From NCBI RefSeq assembly GCF_001874525.1, contig NZ_LKAQ01000004.1:1328895-1392894 (forward strand): 64,000 bases of DNA. The letters run 5' to 3'. Position 1 is the first letter of the stretch; each line of letters starts with the position of its first letter. Both the position numbers and the translations under genes were made by a program. Positions 26,488-35,612 of this stretch are shown here, one piece after another. Below the pieces are notes generated by a model. The model saw only the letters and a program-made list of their open reading frames with translations. It searched no databases and was not told the DNA's origin. The stretch comes from Pseudodesulfovibrio hydrargyri. Its GTDB lineage: Bacteria; Desulfobacterota; Desulfovibrionia; Desulfovibrionales; Desulfovibrionaceae.

Positions 26488-27741
26488 CTACCCCCTGTCC
26501 AGAATGTCGTCGAGGAGATTCTCGTCGGCGCAGTTGAAGTCGTCGATATCCCGCCAGTGGTCGGAGATATAGTCCAGCCAGGTGTGCAGCCGCGTTTCCT
26601 CGAACAGCCGCGGGGCGATGTCCTCCCGGATGCGGATTCGGGAGTAGTCCTTGTGGAAGATCACGCAGTGGTGATCGATGGAGTTGGCCGCGGTGACCAC
26701 GTTGGGGATGTACTCGTCCGAGGGCCGGTGGTCGTGGTGGTAGCCGATGGCGTGGACCACCTCGTGGGACATGCCCCACAGGCCCATGAGATAGGCCCCC
26801 ATCTCGGCGTGGGAGGTGCCGAAGACCTCGCGCTCGACGCGATAGACCGGGCCGCCGTTTTCGCGGACCGACTTGAGGACCTGGCCGTATCGCTCGGGGA
26901 AATAGTTGATCAGGATGAGCTTGCCCACGTCGTGCAGCAGCCCGGCCATGCGGCAGCTGACGATGACGTTCTTGTCCGCCTTGTCGCACTCGGCGATGAG
27001 CCGGGCGATGTTGGCCACCCGGAAGCAGTGCTCCCAGAGCATGTTCAACTTGAGCCCGGTCAGGGCGTGCCCGTCGTAGGAGGTGAACAGGTGGGTGGAC
27101 AGGATCAGCGCCTTGATGGTCTCCAGCCCGAGCATGGTGATGGCCTTGTGCATGGAGTCGATGTGCGTGGGCAGGCCGAAGAAGGGCGAGTTGACCAGCT
27201 TGAGGATCTTGGCCATGAGCCCCACGTCCTGGGTGATGGAGTCCGCGATGCGCTCGATGGACGGCTCGGGCTTGGCCAGTTCGTCGCGGATCTCCTGGAA
27301 GACCTTGGGAATGACCGGCAGGGCGTCGATTTCGGTGACCAGCTTGAGCATCTCGGGATCGGTCAGGACCTCCTTGGACAGCAGGGCGCCCTCGATGCGG
27401 GCGACCAGGGCCTCGGCGGTGCACGGCTTGGAGATGTACTGGTGCACGGAGCGGATGGAGCGGATGACCTCGTTCAGGTCCACCTGCCCGGACAGGGCGA
27501 TGCGGATGGTCCCGGGGTAGGCGTCCTTGACGCGGGTGAGCAACTCGGCCCCGTCCATGCCCGGCATCTTGATGTCCGACACGATGACGTCGAACCGGGC
27601 CTTCTCCAGGGCTTCCAGGGCGGCCTGGCTGGAGTTGACCAGGACCATGTCCCAGTGGTCGCTCTTGTTCCGCAGCATTCGGCGCAGCGCGGCGAGAACG
27701 TTGGTCTCGTCGTCCACGAAAAGCAGGCGTATCTTGTTCAT
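26488..27741 (-). CDS. response regulator with HDOD domain
   Basis: 417 residues. The receiver (about 4-125: FVDDE, VIVSDIKMP, YISKPC) is followed by an HDOD domain (about 140-340: LPVIPKVFQEIRDELA, ILKLVNSPFFGLP, LLHDVGKLILINYFP). HDOD proteins are non-canonical HD relatives often linked to second-messenger and motility control. First gene of a three-receiver operon; 2 bases separate it from the next. The ATG at 27741 has only a weak AAGGAC upstream. Confidence 0.9.
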   Translation of the reverse strand: MNKIRLLFVDDETNVLAALRRMLRNKSDHWDMVLVNSSQAALEALEKARFDVIVSDIKMPGMDGAELLTRVKDAYPGTIRIALSGQVDLNEVIRSIRSVHQYISKPCTAEALVARIEGALLSKEVLTDPEMLKLVTEIDALPVIPKVFQEIRDELAKPEPSIERIADSITQDVGLMAKILKLVNSPFFGLPTHIDSMHKAITMLGLETIKALILSTHLFTSYDGHALTGLKLNMLWEHCFRVANIARLIAECDKADKNVIVSCRMAGLLHDVGKLILINYFPERYGQVLKSVRENGGPVYRVEREVFGTSHAEMGAYLMGLWGMSHEVVHAIGYHHDHRPSDEYIPNVVTAANSIDHHCVIFHKDYSRIRIREDIAPRLFEETRLHTWLDYISDHWRDIDDFNCADENLLDDILDRG

Positions 27742-27873
27742 CGGCGGGCGGTCCTTGTTCCGGTGCGGAAAAGCATGTTTCCAATACACCGTACACGAAG
27801 TCGCGGGCCGTGAGAATTATAAGATTCCCTTTTCTTCCGAAGAATTCCGGCCGTGGCGCCGGGCCGGGCGGGA

Positions 27874-29028
27874 TCAGCCCCGTTCGCGGGCGCGGATCTG
27901 CCGCGTGACCAGCTGGGCCAGGGCCAGGGAGGCCAGGGACAGGCCCACGGCCACCAGGAAGACCAGCTTGTAGTCGGCCATCCAGATGAGGCCGCCGGTG
28001 ATCGGCACGACCACGGCCGCGATGTGGTTGATGGTGAAACCCACGGCCATGCCCGAGGCGATGTCCTGCGGGTCCGCGATCTTCTGATAGAAGGTCTTGA
28101 TGGCGATGGCGAAGTTGAAGACGATGTTGTCCAGGATGTAGAGGGAGGCCGCCAGCAGCGGACTCTCGGTCAGGGCGTAGCCCAGGAAGATGACGGCCAG
28201 GGCGGTGTATTCCACGGTCAGGACCGAGCGTTCGCCGAACCTGTTGATGGACCGCCCGATGATCGGGTTGGCGAAGTAGTTGATGACGTTGTTGCAGACG
28301 AACAGGATGGTCACCTGCTCGATGGTGTAGCCGAACTTGGTGACCAGCAGGAACACGGCGAAGACCGTGAATATCTGCCGCCGCGCGCCGCTGAGGAAAG
28401 TCAGGGCGTAGTAGAGCCAGTAGCGGGAGCGGAAGGTCATCTTCTTGACCTGGGGCGGCAGGTCGGCCCGCGACGGGTCGCGGGTCAGCCCCCACAGACC
28501 GGCGGCCACGGCCACCCCGCCGAGCAGGGCGAACATCTCGGTGTAGCCCAGGCCCTTGGCCAGGAAGTAGATGACCGCGCCCACGCTGATGTTGGTCAGG
28601 GCGGTGATGGACCGCAGCCGGGCCATGATTACCGGGGCTTCGGTGCGGTCGAAATACTGCAGGGTCAGGGACTGGTTCATGGTCTCGTAGTAGTGGAAGC
28701 CGAAACTCATGAGCAGGGTGGTGAAGACCAGCCCGCCCAGGGAGGGCATGAACCCGGTCAGGCCCACGCCCATGCCGAGCACGACCACGGACAGGGCGGC
28801 CAGCCGGTGCTCGGAGATGATCAGGATCATGTAGATGGCCAGCAGGGCCAGGAAGCCGGGCACCTCGCGCACGGACTGGACCACGCCCATGCCCATGCCG
28901 TCCAGCCCGGCCACCTCCACGGCAAAGTTGTTCAGCAGGGTGCGCCACCCCTGGAAGGCCGCGCCGGTGCAGACGACCAGCACCAGCAGGAAGATGTACA
29001 TGCGCCGTTTCTTGTTCGCGTCGGTCAT
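27874..29028 (-). CDS. MFS transporter
   Basis: 384 residues with about 12 hydrophobic helices and major-facilitator features. It opens with MTDANKKRRMYIFLLVLVV and includes an amphipathic middle loop (PSRADLPPQVKKM). Substrate cannot be assigned; no drug-family signature is clear. The ATG at 29028 follows AAGGA. It is divergent from the DUF523 gene, with 75 bases between, so control sequences overlap. Confidence 0.85.
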   Translation of the reverse strand: MTDANKKRRMYIFLLVLVVCTGAAFQGWRTLLNNFAVEVAGLDGMGMGVVQSVREVPGFLALLAIYMILIISEHRLAALSVVVLGMGVGLTGFMPSLGGLVFTTLLMSFGFHYYETMNQSLTLQYFDRTEAPVIMARLRSITALTNISVGAVIYFLAKGLGYTEMFALLGGVAVAAGLWGLTRDPSRADLPPQVKKMTFRSRYWLYYALTFLSGARRQIFTVFAVFLLVTKFGYTIEQVTILFVCNNVINYFANPIIGRSINRFGERSVLTVEYTALAVIFLGYALTESPLLAASLYILDNIVFNFAIAIKTFYQKIADPQDIASGMAVGFTINHIAAVVVPITGGLIWMADYKLVFLVAVGLSLASLALAQLVTRQIRARERG

Positions 29029-29068
29029 TTGATCGAAATCCTTGGTTGGGGGAGCCAGACAATAGGGC

Positions 29069-29097
29069 TTGGACCCGGCAAAGATCAAGTGTAGAAT
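29069..29097 (+). promoter_or_regulatory. predicted promoter giving a leaderless start for the DUF523 gene
   Basis: TTGGAC (29069-29074), 17-base spacer, TAGAAT (29092-29097). The start codon follows after only six bases, so transcription would begin at about the A of ATG. There is no ribosome site. Confidence 0.45.
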
Positions 29098-29103
29098 CGG
29101 GCC

Positions 29104-29535
29104 ATGCCCGATACCCCCATTCTCGTGTCCGCCTGCCTGGCGGGCATATACTGCCGTTACAGCGGCGCGGTCGAACCCATTGAGCCCGTGGTGGACCTGG
29201 TCCGCAAGGGGCTTGCCGTGCCGTTCTGCCCCGAGGTTCACGGCGGCCTGCCCACCCCGCGCAGGCCGTGCGAGATCCTTGGCGACCGCGTGGTGGACGC
29301 CGATGGCGCGGACCGCACCGCCGAGTTCAGGCGCGGGGCCGAGGAAGGGCTCAGGCTGGCGAGGCTTCTGGGCTGCCGCCAGGCAGTGCTCAAATCGCGC
29401 TCCCCGTCCTGCGGCTCGGGCGAGGTCTACGACGGGACCTTCACCTCCACGCGGGTGGCGGGCGACGGGTTGTTCGCCCGGCTGCTCAAGGAGCACGGCA
29501 TCACCGTGCGCACCGAGGAGGACCTGGCCGGGTGA
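29104..29535 (+). CDS. DUF523 family protein
   Basis: 143 residues matching DUF523 end to end: VSACLAGIYCRYSG, FCPEVHGGLPTPRRPCEI and VLKSRSPSCGSG with conserved cysteines that may bind a metal or cluster. Function unknown. Its stop overlaps the GTG start of the YgjP-like protease (GTGA), so they are translated together. No ribosome site is visible, and the predicted promoter implies a leaderless message. Confidence 0.85.
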   Translation: MPDTPILVSACLAGIYCRYSGAVEPIEPVVDLVRKGLAVPFCPEVHGGLPTPRRPCEILGDRVVDADGADRTAEFRRGAEEGLRLARLLGCRQAVLKSRSPSCGSGEVYDGTFTSTRVAGDGLFARLLKEHGITVRTEEDLAG

Positions 29536-30251
29536 GCGGGCCGCTGCAATTCGCCGGGCTGCCCCTGGCCGTCAAGGCCAATCCGCGCGCCAAACGGGTG
29601 CTGGTCAAGTTGATGCCGGGCCTGGGGCTGGAGGTGGTCGTGCCCAGGCGGTTCGATGCCTCGCTGGTGCCGTCCATCCTCGAGGAGAAGCGGGCCTGGA
29701 TCGAGCGCACCCGCGACCGCATGCTCGCCGCCGGGATCGACCTGTCCGGCACGTTGCCCGAACTGCCCGAGGTCATCGAATATCGCGCCTGGGAACGGAC
29801 CGTGCGGGTGGACTACCTGGACCGGCCGGGCGCCATCCGGCTGACGGAGAACGCGGCCCGATGGCAGGTGGCCGGCCCCCTGGCGGGCCGCGAGGCGATC
29901 TTCGAGAAGCTGCGCGCCCTGACCGTGAAAAAGGCGCGCGAGGTGCTCCTGCCATGGCTCGACCGGACCAGCCGCCGGACCGGGCTGGTGTACTCCGCCT
30001 TGCGCGTGCGGCGGCAGAAGACCCGCTGGGGCAGCTGCTCGTCGCGCGGGACCATCTCGCTGAACGCCAAGCTCCTGTTCCTGCCGCCCGACCTGGTGGA
30101 TCACCTGCTCCTGCACGAGCTCTGCCACACCCGCCACATGAACCACTCCCCGGCGTACTGGGCCTGCGTGGCCGGTTTCGAGCCCGACTACCGACGGCTC
30201 GAGAACGCGGTCAGCCGGGGCAACCGCTACGTGCCTGCCTGGTTCCGCTGA
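29532..30251 (+). CDS. YgjP-like zinc metallopeptidase (DUF45/M48-related)
   Basis: 239 residues. The C-terminal half has KTRWGSCSSRGTISLN and the zinc motif LLHELCHTRHMNHSPAYW (HExxH plus a downstream His), as in YgjP/SprT-like peptidases. The N-terminal half is a beta-rich extension. The substrate is unknown. GTG start at 29532, overlapping the DUF523 stop by 3 bases and preceded by AGGAGG; the frame is open further upstream inside the DUF523 gene, so the overlap start is the sensible choice. Confidence 0.85.
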   Translation: MSGPLQFAGLPLAVKANPRAKRVLVKLMPGLGLEVVVPRRFDASLVPSILEEKRAWIERTRDRMLAAGIDLSGTLPELPEVIEYRAWERTVRVDYLDRPGAIRLTENAARWQVAGPLAGREAIFEKLRALTVKKAREVLLPWLDRTSRRTGLVYSALRVRRQKTRWGSCSSRGTISLNAKLLFLPPDLVDHLLLHELCHTRHMNHSPAYWACVAGFEPDYRRLENAVSRGNRYVPAWFR

Positions 30252-30300
30252 GTCCGGGATCCTTTTCCGCCACCGCCGCTCCCTCTGGCGCCTGTCCGGG

Positions 30301-30329
30301 TTGACGGGGCGGCCCGGCCCATGTAGGCT
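30301..30329 (+). promoter_or_regulatory. predicted promoter giving a near-leaderless arsR-type message
   Basis: TTGACG (30301-30306), 17-base spacer, TAGGCT (30324-30329). The ATG is seven bases further on, again with no ribosome site between. Confidence 0.38.
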
Positions 30330-30336
30330 TCGAAAC

Positions 30337-30681
30337 ATGTCGAAGTCAAAGGCCGAGACCGAGCCTGTCACCGCCACGCCCGAGGACGAGCTGGAGCAGA
30401 TGGCGCGCATGTTCAAGGCGCTGTCCAACCCGCATCGGTTGCGCATCTACCGCGAGCTGGCGTCCTGCGTCTGCAAGTCCGTGGCCCGGACGCCCGAGGA
30501 GTTCGGCAACTGCCAGTGCGGGTTCGCCGAGCGGTTCGGCCTGGCCCCGTCCACGGTGTCGCACCACTTCAAGGAACTGCGCGAGGCCGGACTCATCCAC
30601 ATGAAACGCGAAGCCAAGACCGTGCTCTTCTGGGTGGACCAGGAAGCCGCAAGCAAGCTGCGCCATGTGCTCAACGGGTAG
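30337..30681 (+). CDS. ArsR/SmtB-family metalloregulator
   Basis: 114 residues with the winged-helix ArsR core: MFKALSNPHRLRIYRELAS, GLAPSTVSHHFKELREAGLI and a wing FWVDQ. Four cysteines form two CxC pairs (44/46 in SCVCKS, 59/61 in NCQCGF); the first sits where ArsR proteins bind arsenite, so thiol metal sensing is likely. The ATG at 30337 is an inferred start. No efflux or arsenate gene is adjacent; the flavoprotein at 30901 is the nearest possible target. Confidence 0.87.
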   Translation: MSKSKAETEPVTATPEDELEQMARMFKALSNPHRLRIYRELASCVCKSVARTPEEFGNCQCGFAERFGLAPSTVSHHFKELREAGLIHMKREAKTVLFWVDQEAASKLRHVLNG

Positions 30682-30697
30682 CGGGGAATGTGTGGAT

Positions 30698-30783
30698 GCC
30701 GCTTCGCGGCGATGAACAGGTGATTTCGCCTCCGGCGGGCAAGGGTTCGCACCCTTGCATCCCGGTTATGCGCCTTCGGCGCG
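30698..30783. repeat. second dispersed intergenic repeat, copy 2
   Basis: Same ordered blocks as 16892-17051 (GCCGCTTCGCGGCG, CAGGTGATTTCGCC, AGGGTTCGCACCCTTGCATCCC-like and GCGCCTTCGGCGC) without the middle insertion. It lies between the ArsR gene and the flavoprotein gene. Each block contains a small hairpin, so it may act as a structured RNA segment or terminator. Confidence 0.65.
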
Positions 30784-30900
30784 GTGTCGGGTTATATTGG
30801 GTTGAGGGGAGCTCTTTTTTTTGGCTGATGCCTTCGATGATTCGTGAAGTCTAGAACGCTCAAACCTGCGCGGTCGGAACGCGCGAAACAAGGAGTTAAC

Positions 30901-31551
30901 ATGAAACTGATGGCCTTCAACGGCAGTCCGAGGAAGAAGTGGAATACCGCGACCATGATCGAGCACGCCCTGGAGGGTGCGCGCGAGGCCGGGGCCGAGG
31001 TGGAGCTGATCCATCTGTACGATCTCGATTTCAAGGGGTGTTCCAGCTGTTTCGCCTGCAAGCGGCTGGGCCGCAAGGAGGTCGGCGTGTGCACGGTGAA
31101 GGATGATCTCAAGCCCATCCTGGAGCGGGTTCGCGAGGCGGACGCGCTGCTCGTCGGCACCCCGGTCTATTTCGGTACGGAATCGGCTTGCACGCGGGCC
31201 TTTCTGGAGCGGGTCCAGTTCCCGTATCTCAACTACGCGGACTATAGCCGGTCGCATTTCCCGAGAAAAATCCCGACCGCTTTGATCTACACCATGAACG
31301 TGACGGAAAGCATGTTGAAGGATCTGAACTACCCGGTCGTCTTCGAACGGGCCCGGAACTTCATGGGCCTCCATTTCGGAAGTTGTGAGCTGCTGCTGTC
31401 CACGAACACGAGCCAGTACAAGGATTACGACAAATACGAAACCGGCTTCAACAAGGACGACAAGGCCCGTCAGCATGCCGAGCAGTTCCCCAAGGACTGC
31501 CAGGCGGCCAAGGAACTCGGCGCCCGCCTTGCCCAAGGCTACCAAGCCTGA
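30901..31551 (+). CDS. iron-sulfur flavoprotein / flavodoxin-fold NADPH FMN reductase
   Basis: 216 residues. FMN loop FNGSPRKKWNTATM and GTPVYFGTES; cysteines GCSSCFACKRLGRKEVGVC match the 4Fe-4S motif of iron-sulfur flavoproteins with a slightly longer last spacing. It is related to, but divergent from, the copy at 14768-15343 and probably has a similar oxygen- or quinone-reducing role with a different partner. The ATG at 30901 follows AAGGAGTTAAC. A strong bidirectional terminator follows. Confidence 0.87.
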   Translation: MKLMAFNGSPRKKWNTATMIEHALEGAREAGAEVELIHLYDLDFKGCSSCFACKRLGRKEVGVCTVKDDLKPILERVREADALLVGTPVYFGTESACTRAFLERVQFPYLNYADYSRSHFPRKIPTALIYTMNVTESMLKDLNYPVVFERARNFMGLHFGSCELLLSTNTSQYKDYDKYETGFNKDDKARQHAEQFPKDCQAAKELGARLAQGYQA

Positions 31552-31576
31552 TTTCGTCCCACCCCGTTCCTGTCCC

Positions 31577-31620
31577 AAAAAATCGGGGCCGCGTGCACAA
31601 GCATTCGGCCCCGATTTTTT
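31577..31620. terminator. bidirectional Rho-independent terminator
   Basis: 15-bp perfect arms (31577-31591, 31606-31620) with A6 at one end and T6 at the other. Suits the end of the plus-strand flavoprotein gene and also works for minus-strand transcripts. Confidence 0.88.
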
Positions 31621-31671
31621 CCCTCCAACCATCCGTTCTTACCCGGTCCTACTTTCTCCAGAGCGCATACA

Positions 31672-31800
31672 AAAAAACGCTCACCCCGCGAAGCGGCATA
31701 AAAAGTTTAGGAAGGAAGAGGGGATGGGGGTCCGGGGGAAGGGGAGAGGGAAACCCTTTCAAAGGGTTTCCCTCTCCCTTCCCCCGGCCGCCGGAGGCAG
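31672..31800. repeat. convergent-gene intergenic repeat, copy C
   Basis: Contains CCCCGCGAAGCGGCATAAAAAG, a G-rich tract, then a very long stem: 18-bp perfect arms (31742-31759 and 31761-31778) that extend outward with one bulge to about 31732-31787, and ends GCCGCCGGAGGC. It lies between the convergent flavoprotein and the small hypothetical gene at 31810. Confidence 0.75.
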
Positions 31801-31809
31801 CCTTTCGCT

Positions 31810-32049
31810 CTAGCTCTCGGCGTCTTCGAATTTGGTTTGGATGATGGCGGCGTCCTCGGGCCCGGCCTCGAGTTGCAGGGACTGGGACTGTCCGTGGCAA
31901 CGCACGCCTTCCGAGGTCAGGGTGATATATCCGGCGGACAGGGCGGTGGTGTACGGCATCTGCTCGCGCATCTCGTCGAAGTTGATGCGGCTGGGGAAGA
32001 TGATGGGCACGGCGGCGCCGGAAAAGTCTTCGAACATGATGTATTTCAT
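31810..32049 (-). CDS. small hypothetical protein
   Basis: 79 residues, not recognised: MKYIMFEDFSGAAVPIIFP and a short acidic end. No membrane helix or signal peptide; one cysteine. The ribosome site AAGGAG precedes the ATG at 32049, supporting real translation. It is divergent from the family 9 glycosyltransferase with 90 bases between. Confidence 0.7.
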   Translation of the reverse strand: MKYIMFEDFSGAAVPIIFPSRINFDEMREQMPYTTALSAGYITLTSEGVRCHGQSQSLQLEAGPEDAAIIQTKFEDAES

Positions 32050-32102
32050 GGCAGGGCTCCTTGCGGTAGACAGTAGCCGTTGGCCGTCCGCAGATCAAGA
32101 TG

Positions 32103-32131
32103 TTGCCTGATCCTGTCCGACAGGATACACC
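32103..32131 (+). promoter_or_regulatory. predicted promoter giving a near-leaderless glycosyltransferase message
   Basis: TTGCCT (32103-32108), 17-base spacer, TACACC (32126-32131); ATG eight bases later. The spacer contains a small palindrome, CCTGTCCGACAGG. Confidence 0.4.
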
Positions 32132-32139
32132 TACACCCC

Positions 32140-33180
32140 ATGCGCGAATACAAAAAAATCGGCGTCTGGCAAACCGCGTTCCTGGGTGACGCGGTTCTGA
32201 CCCTGCCGCTGCTCAGGGCGTTGAAGGGCCGCTATCCGGACGCGGAAATCCATTTTTTCGTGCGCGCCGGAGTGCAGTCCGTGTTCGAGGGCCAGCCCGA
32301 GATCGCGCAAGTGCGCCCCTTTGCCAAGCGCGGCACGCAGAAGTCGTTGAACGCGGCGGTCCGGCTGGGCTGGGAGATCGGCCGCGAAGGGTTCGACCTG
32401 TGGATATCCACCCACACCAGCCTGCGTTCCGCCCTGGTGGCCGGTGCCACGGGCATAAAGAGGCGCATCGGCTACAACCGGCCGTGGTACAACCGGCTGG
32501 CCTACACCGAGACCGTGGACCGGCGTTTCGACGAGCTGGCCGAGATCGAGCGGCTCATGGAGCTGGTCCGGCCCCTGGGCATCACCGGCCCGGCACCCAA
32601 GGCACGGCTGGTCCTGCCTGGGAAAGCGGTGGGCGCGGCCGACCATTTCTGGGAGACCTTCGGATTCGACCGGCCCGTGCTCGGCATCCATCCCGGCTCC
32701 ACCTGGCCGACCAAGTGCTGGCCCGAGGAATATTTCAGCGAGATCGTCGGCCGGGCCGTCGACGGGGGCGCGCACGTGCTCGTCTTTGCCGGGCCGGGCG
32801 AGGAGGCGGTGGCCGCGCGGGTCATCGACCGGGCCCAGGCCGACCCGCAGAGGGTGACCAACCTGGCCGGGCAGCTCTCGCTCCCGGAACTGGCGGCCTA
32901 CCTGGGACGGCTCGACGCGTATCTGACCAACGACTCGGGCCCCATGCACCTGGCCTGGACACAGGATGTCCCCCTGGTCGCCCTGTTCGGCCCGACCGTG
33001 GAAGGGCTCGGCTTCTTTCCGCGCGGTGAGAACTCCACGGTGTTGCAAAACGAGGACTTGGACTGCCGCCCCTGCGGCCTGCACGGTCCGAGGAAATGCC
33101 CGAAAGATCACTTCAAGTGCATGCGCGACCTCACCCCGGACCGGGTCTGGGACGCGGTCCGGGGCAAGCTCGGGGTGTAG
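32140..33180 (+). CDS. glycosyltransferase family 9 (heptosyltransferase-like)
   Basis: 346 residues, GT-B fold. The N-terminus has GVWQTAFLGDAVLTLPLLRAL; the C-terminal half has GIHPGSTWPTKCWP (donor site), TNDSGPMHLAW and FGPTVEGLGF, typical of ADP-heptose:LPS heptosyltransferases that build the lipopolysaccharide inner core. CRPCGLHG-type cysteines near the end are also seen in this family. No other LPS gene is adjacent. Start ATG 32140; no ribosome site. Confidence 0.88.
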   Translation: MREYKKIGVWQTAFLGDAVLTLPLLRALKGRYPDAEIHFFVRAGVQSVFEGQPEIAQVRPFAKRGTQKSLNAAVRLGWEIGREGFDLWISTHTSLRSALVAGATGIKRRIGYNRPWYNRLAYTETVDRRFDELAEIERLMELVRPLGITGPAPKARLVLPGKAVGAADHFWETFGFDRPVLGIHPGSTWPTKCWPEEYFSEIVGRAVDGGAHVLVFAGPGEEAVAARVIDRAQADPQRVTNLAGQLSLPELAAYLGRLDAYLTNDSGPMHLAWTQDVPLVALFGPTVEGLGFFPRGENSTVLQNEDLDCRPCGLHGPRKCPKDHFKCMRDLTPDRVWDAVRGKLGV

Positions 33181-33186
33181 CCTGGC

Positions 33187-33585
33187 CTAATCCTGTTTGC
33201 GCAGTTCGGTCTTGAACCGGCCCTTGAGGGTCCGATAGACCTTGCCGCCCTCAAGAAAAATCCTGCCGTTGCCTTTTTCCCCGAACACGATGGATTCGCC
33301 GTCCAGAGCCGCCGGCACCCAGTTGCTGAACTTGTCGCCGAACTTGACGTACATGACGTACCCTTTTTCCCGCTGCTCAAGGGCATAGGCGAAGGGGACC
33401 CGGATATCGTCGCCGCTTTGGAACCGCCCCAACAGGGCTGATGCCACCGGGGTCACGACCGTGACCTTGAAGGGGGAATCCCCGGCCATGTCGGTATCGG
33501 TCACTTCGAGGGCCAGGGCGGCCGTGGCGAGCAGGCCGGTCAGGATCAGGGAGGCGAGAGAGAGGGACAAGGTAAATCGTTTCAT
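33187..33585 (-). CDS. exported hypothetical protein
   Basis: 132 residues, not recognised. Signal peptide at 1-25 (SLASLILTGLLATAALA) and a beta-rich mature part with VMYVKFGDKFSNWVP and GRIFLEGGKVYRTLKG. Probably periplasmic. The ATG at 33585 follows TTGGAGAACAG. It is convergent with the glycosyltransferase gene (6 bases between stops). Confidence 0.7.
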   Translation of the reverse strand: MKRFTLSLSLASLILTGLLATAALALEVTDTDMAGDSPFKVTVVTPVASALLGRFQSGDDIRVPFAYALEQREKGYVMYVKFGDKFSNWVPAALDGESIVFGEKGNGRIFLEGGKVYRTLKGRFKTELRKQD

Positions 33586-33706
33586 CTGTTCTCCAAGGTT
33601 TTGCGCCGAGGACGGCGGTTGACGGGAAAAGCCGTTTCATATCCCGGCCTGCCCGGGATATCCATCAACAAACCTTAAGAATGGAGAGAGATTGCCAAAC
33701 GGTATG

Positions 33707-33739
33707 AAAAAGGGCGGTTCCTTGCGGAGCCGCCCTTTT
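33707..33739 (-). terminator. terminator after the atp operon
   Basis: GC stem (33711-33720 and 33727-33736, one G-T pair) flanked by A and T runs, read on the minus strand after atpC (stop 33767). Ends the long cell-shape and ATP synthase transcript unit. Confidence 0.82.
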
Positions 33740-33766
33740 GTTATCGGGTGGGGGAATCGACCGGTG

Positions 33767-34186
33767 TTAGCAGGTGCCTGCGCCCTGTCCGTTGGACTTG
33801 CAGCTGATGCGCGTGATGGCGCGCTTCAGGGCTGCCTGGTTGCGGGTGGCCTCGATCTTTTCCTTTTCGGCCCTGGCGCGCTGTTCGGCGCGTTCCTTGG
33901 CCTTCATGGCGCGTTCCACATCGATCTCCGTGGCCTTTTCGGCAACCTCGGCCAGGATGGTGACCTGGTTGTTGCTCACTTCGGCGAAGCCGCCGGAGAC
34001 GAAGACGTAGTACGCCTTGCCGTCTTGTTTGTAGTGAAGATTGCCGATCCCGAGAGCGGACAGGAAGGGCACGTGGTTCGGCAGCACGCCGAATTCGCCC
34101 ATGATGCCGGGCGCGCCCACGTAATCCACGTCCTCGGAAAGAACCTTCCGGTCGGGAGTGACAATTTCAAGCTTCATAGTGGCCAT
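33767..34186 (-). CDS. atpC: ATP synthase F1 subunit epsilon
   Basis: 139 residues. N-terminal beta-sandwich ([44 protein letters not shown]) and a C-terminal two-helix region rich in Arg/Glu that inhibits ATP hydrolysis. Central-stalk subunit. The ATG at 34186 follows GAGGTAACTC; a second ATG three codons in is possible. Last gene of the atp cluster. Confidence 0.95.
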   Translation of the reverse strand: MATMKLEIVTPDRKVLSEDVDYVGAPGIMGEFGVLPNHVPFLSALGIGNLHYKQDGKAYYVFVSGGFAEVSNNQVTILAEVAEKATEIDVERAMKAKERAEQRARAEKEKIEATRNQAALKRAITRISCKSNGQGAGTC

Positions 34187-34198
34187 GAGTTACCTCGC

Positions 34199-35599
<1,401 letters not shown>

Positions 35600-35612
35600 T
35601 CATAGCCCCCTT

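Noticed and set aside
25337-29062. One long minus-strand frame spanning three or four genes
   Set aside because: It fuses out-of-frame shadow sequence with the true receiver gene at its end; start codons and protein families show separate genes.
30730-30760. Sequence resembling a tRNA T-arm (GGGTTCGCACCC)
   Set aside because: The position after the TTCG lacks the required A, there is no cloverleaf, and the same block recurs in the repeat at 16892-17051.
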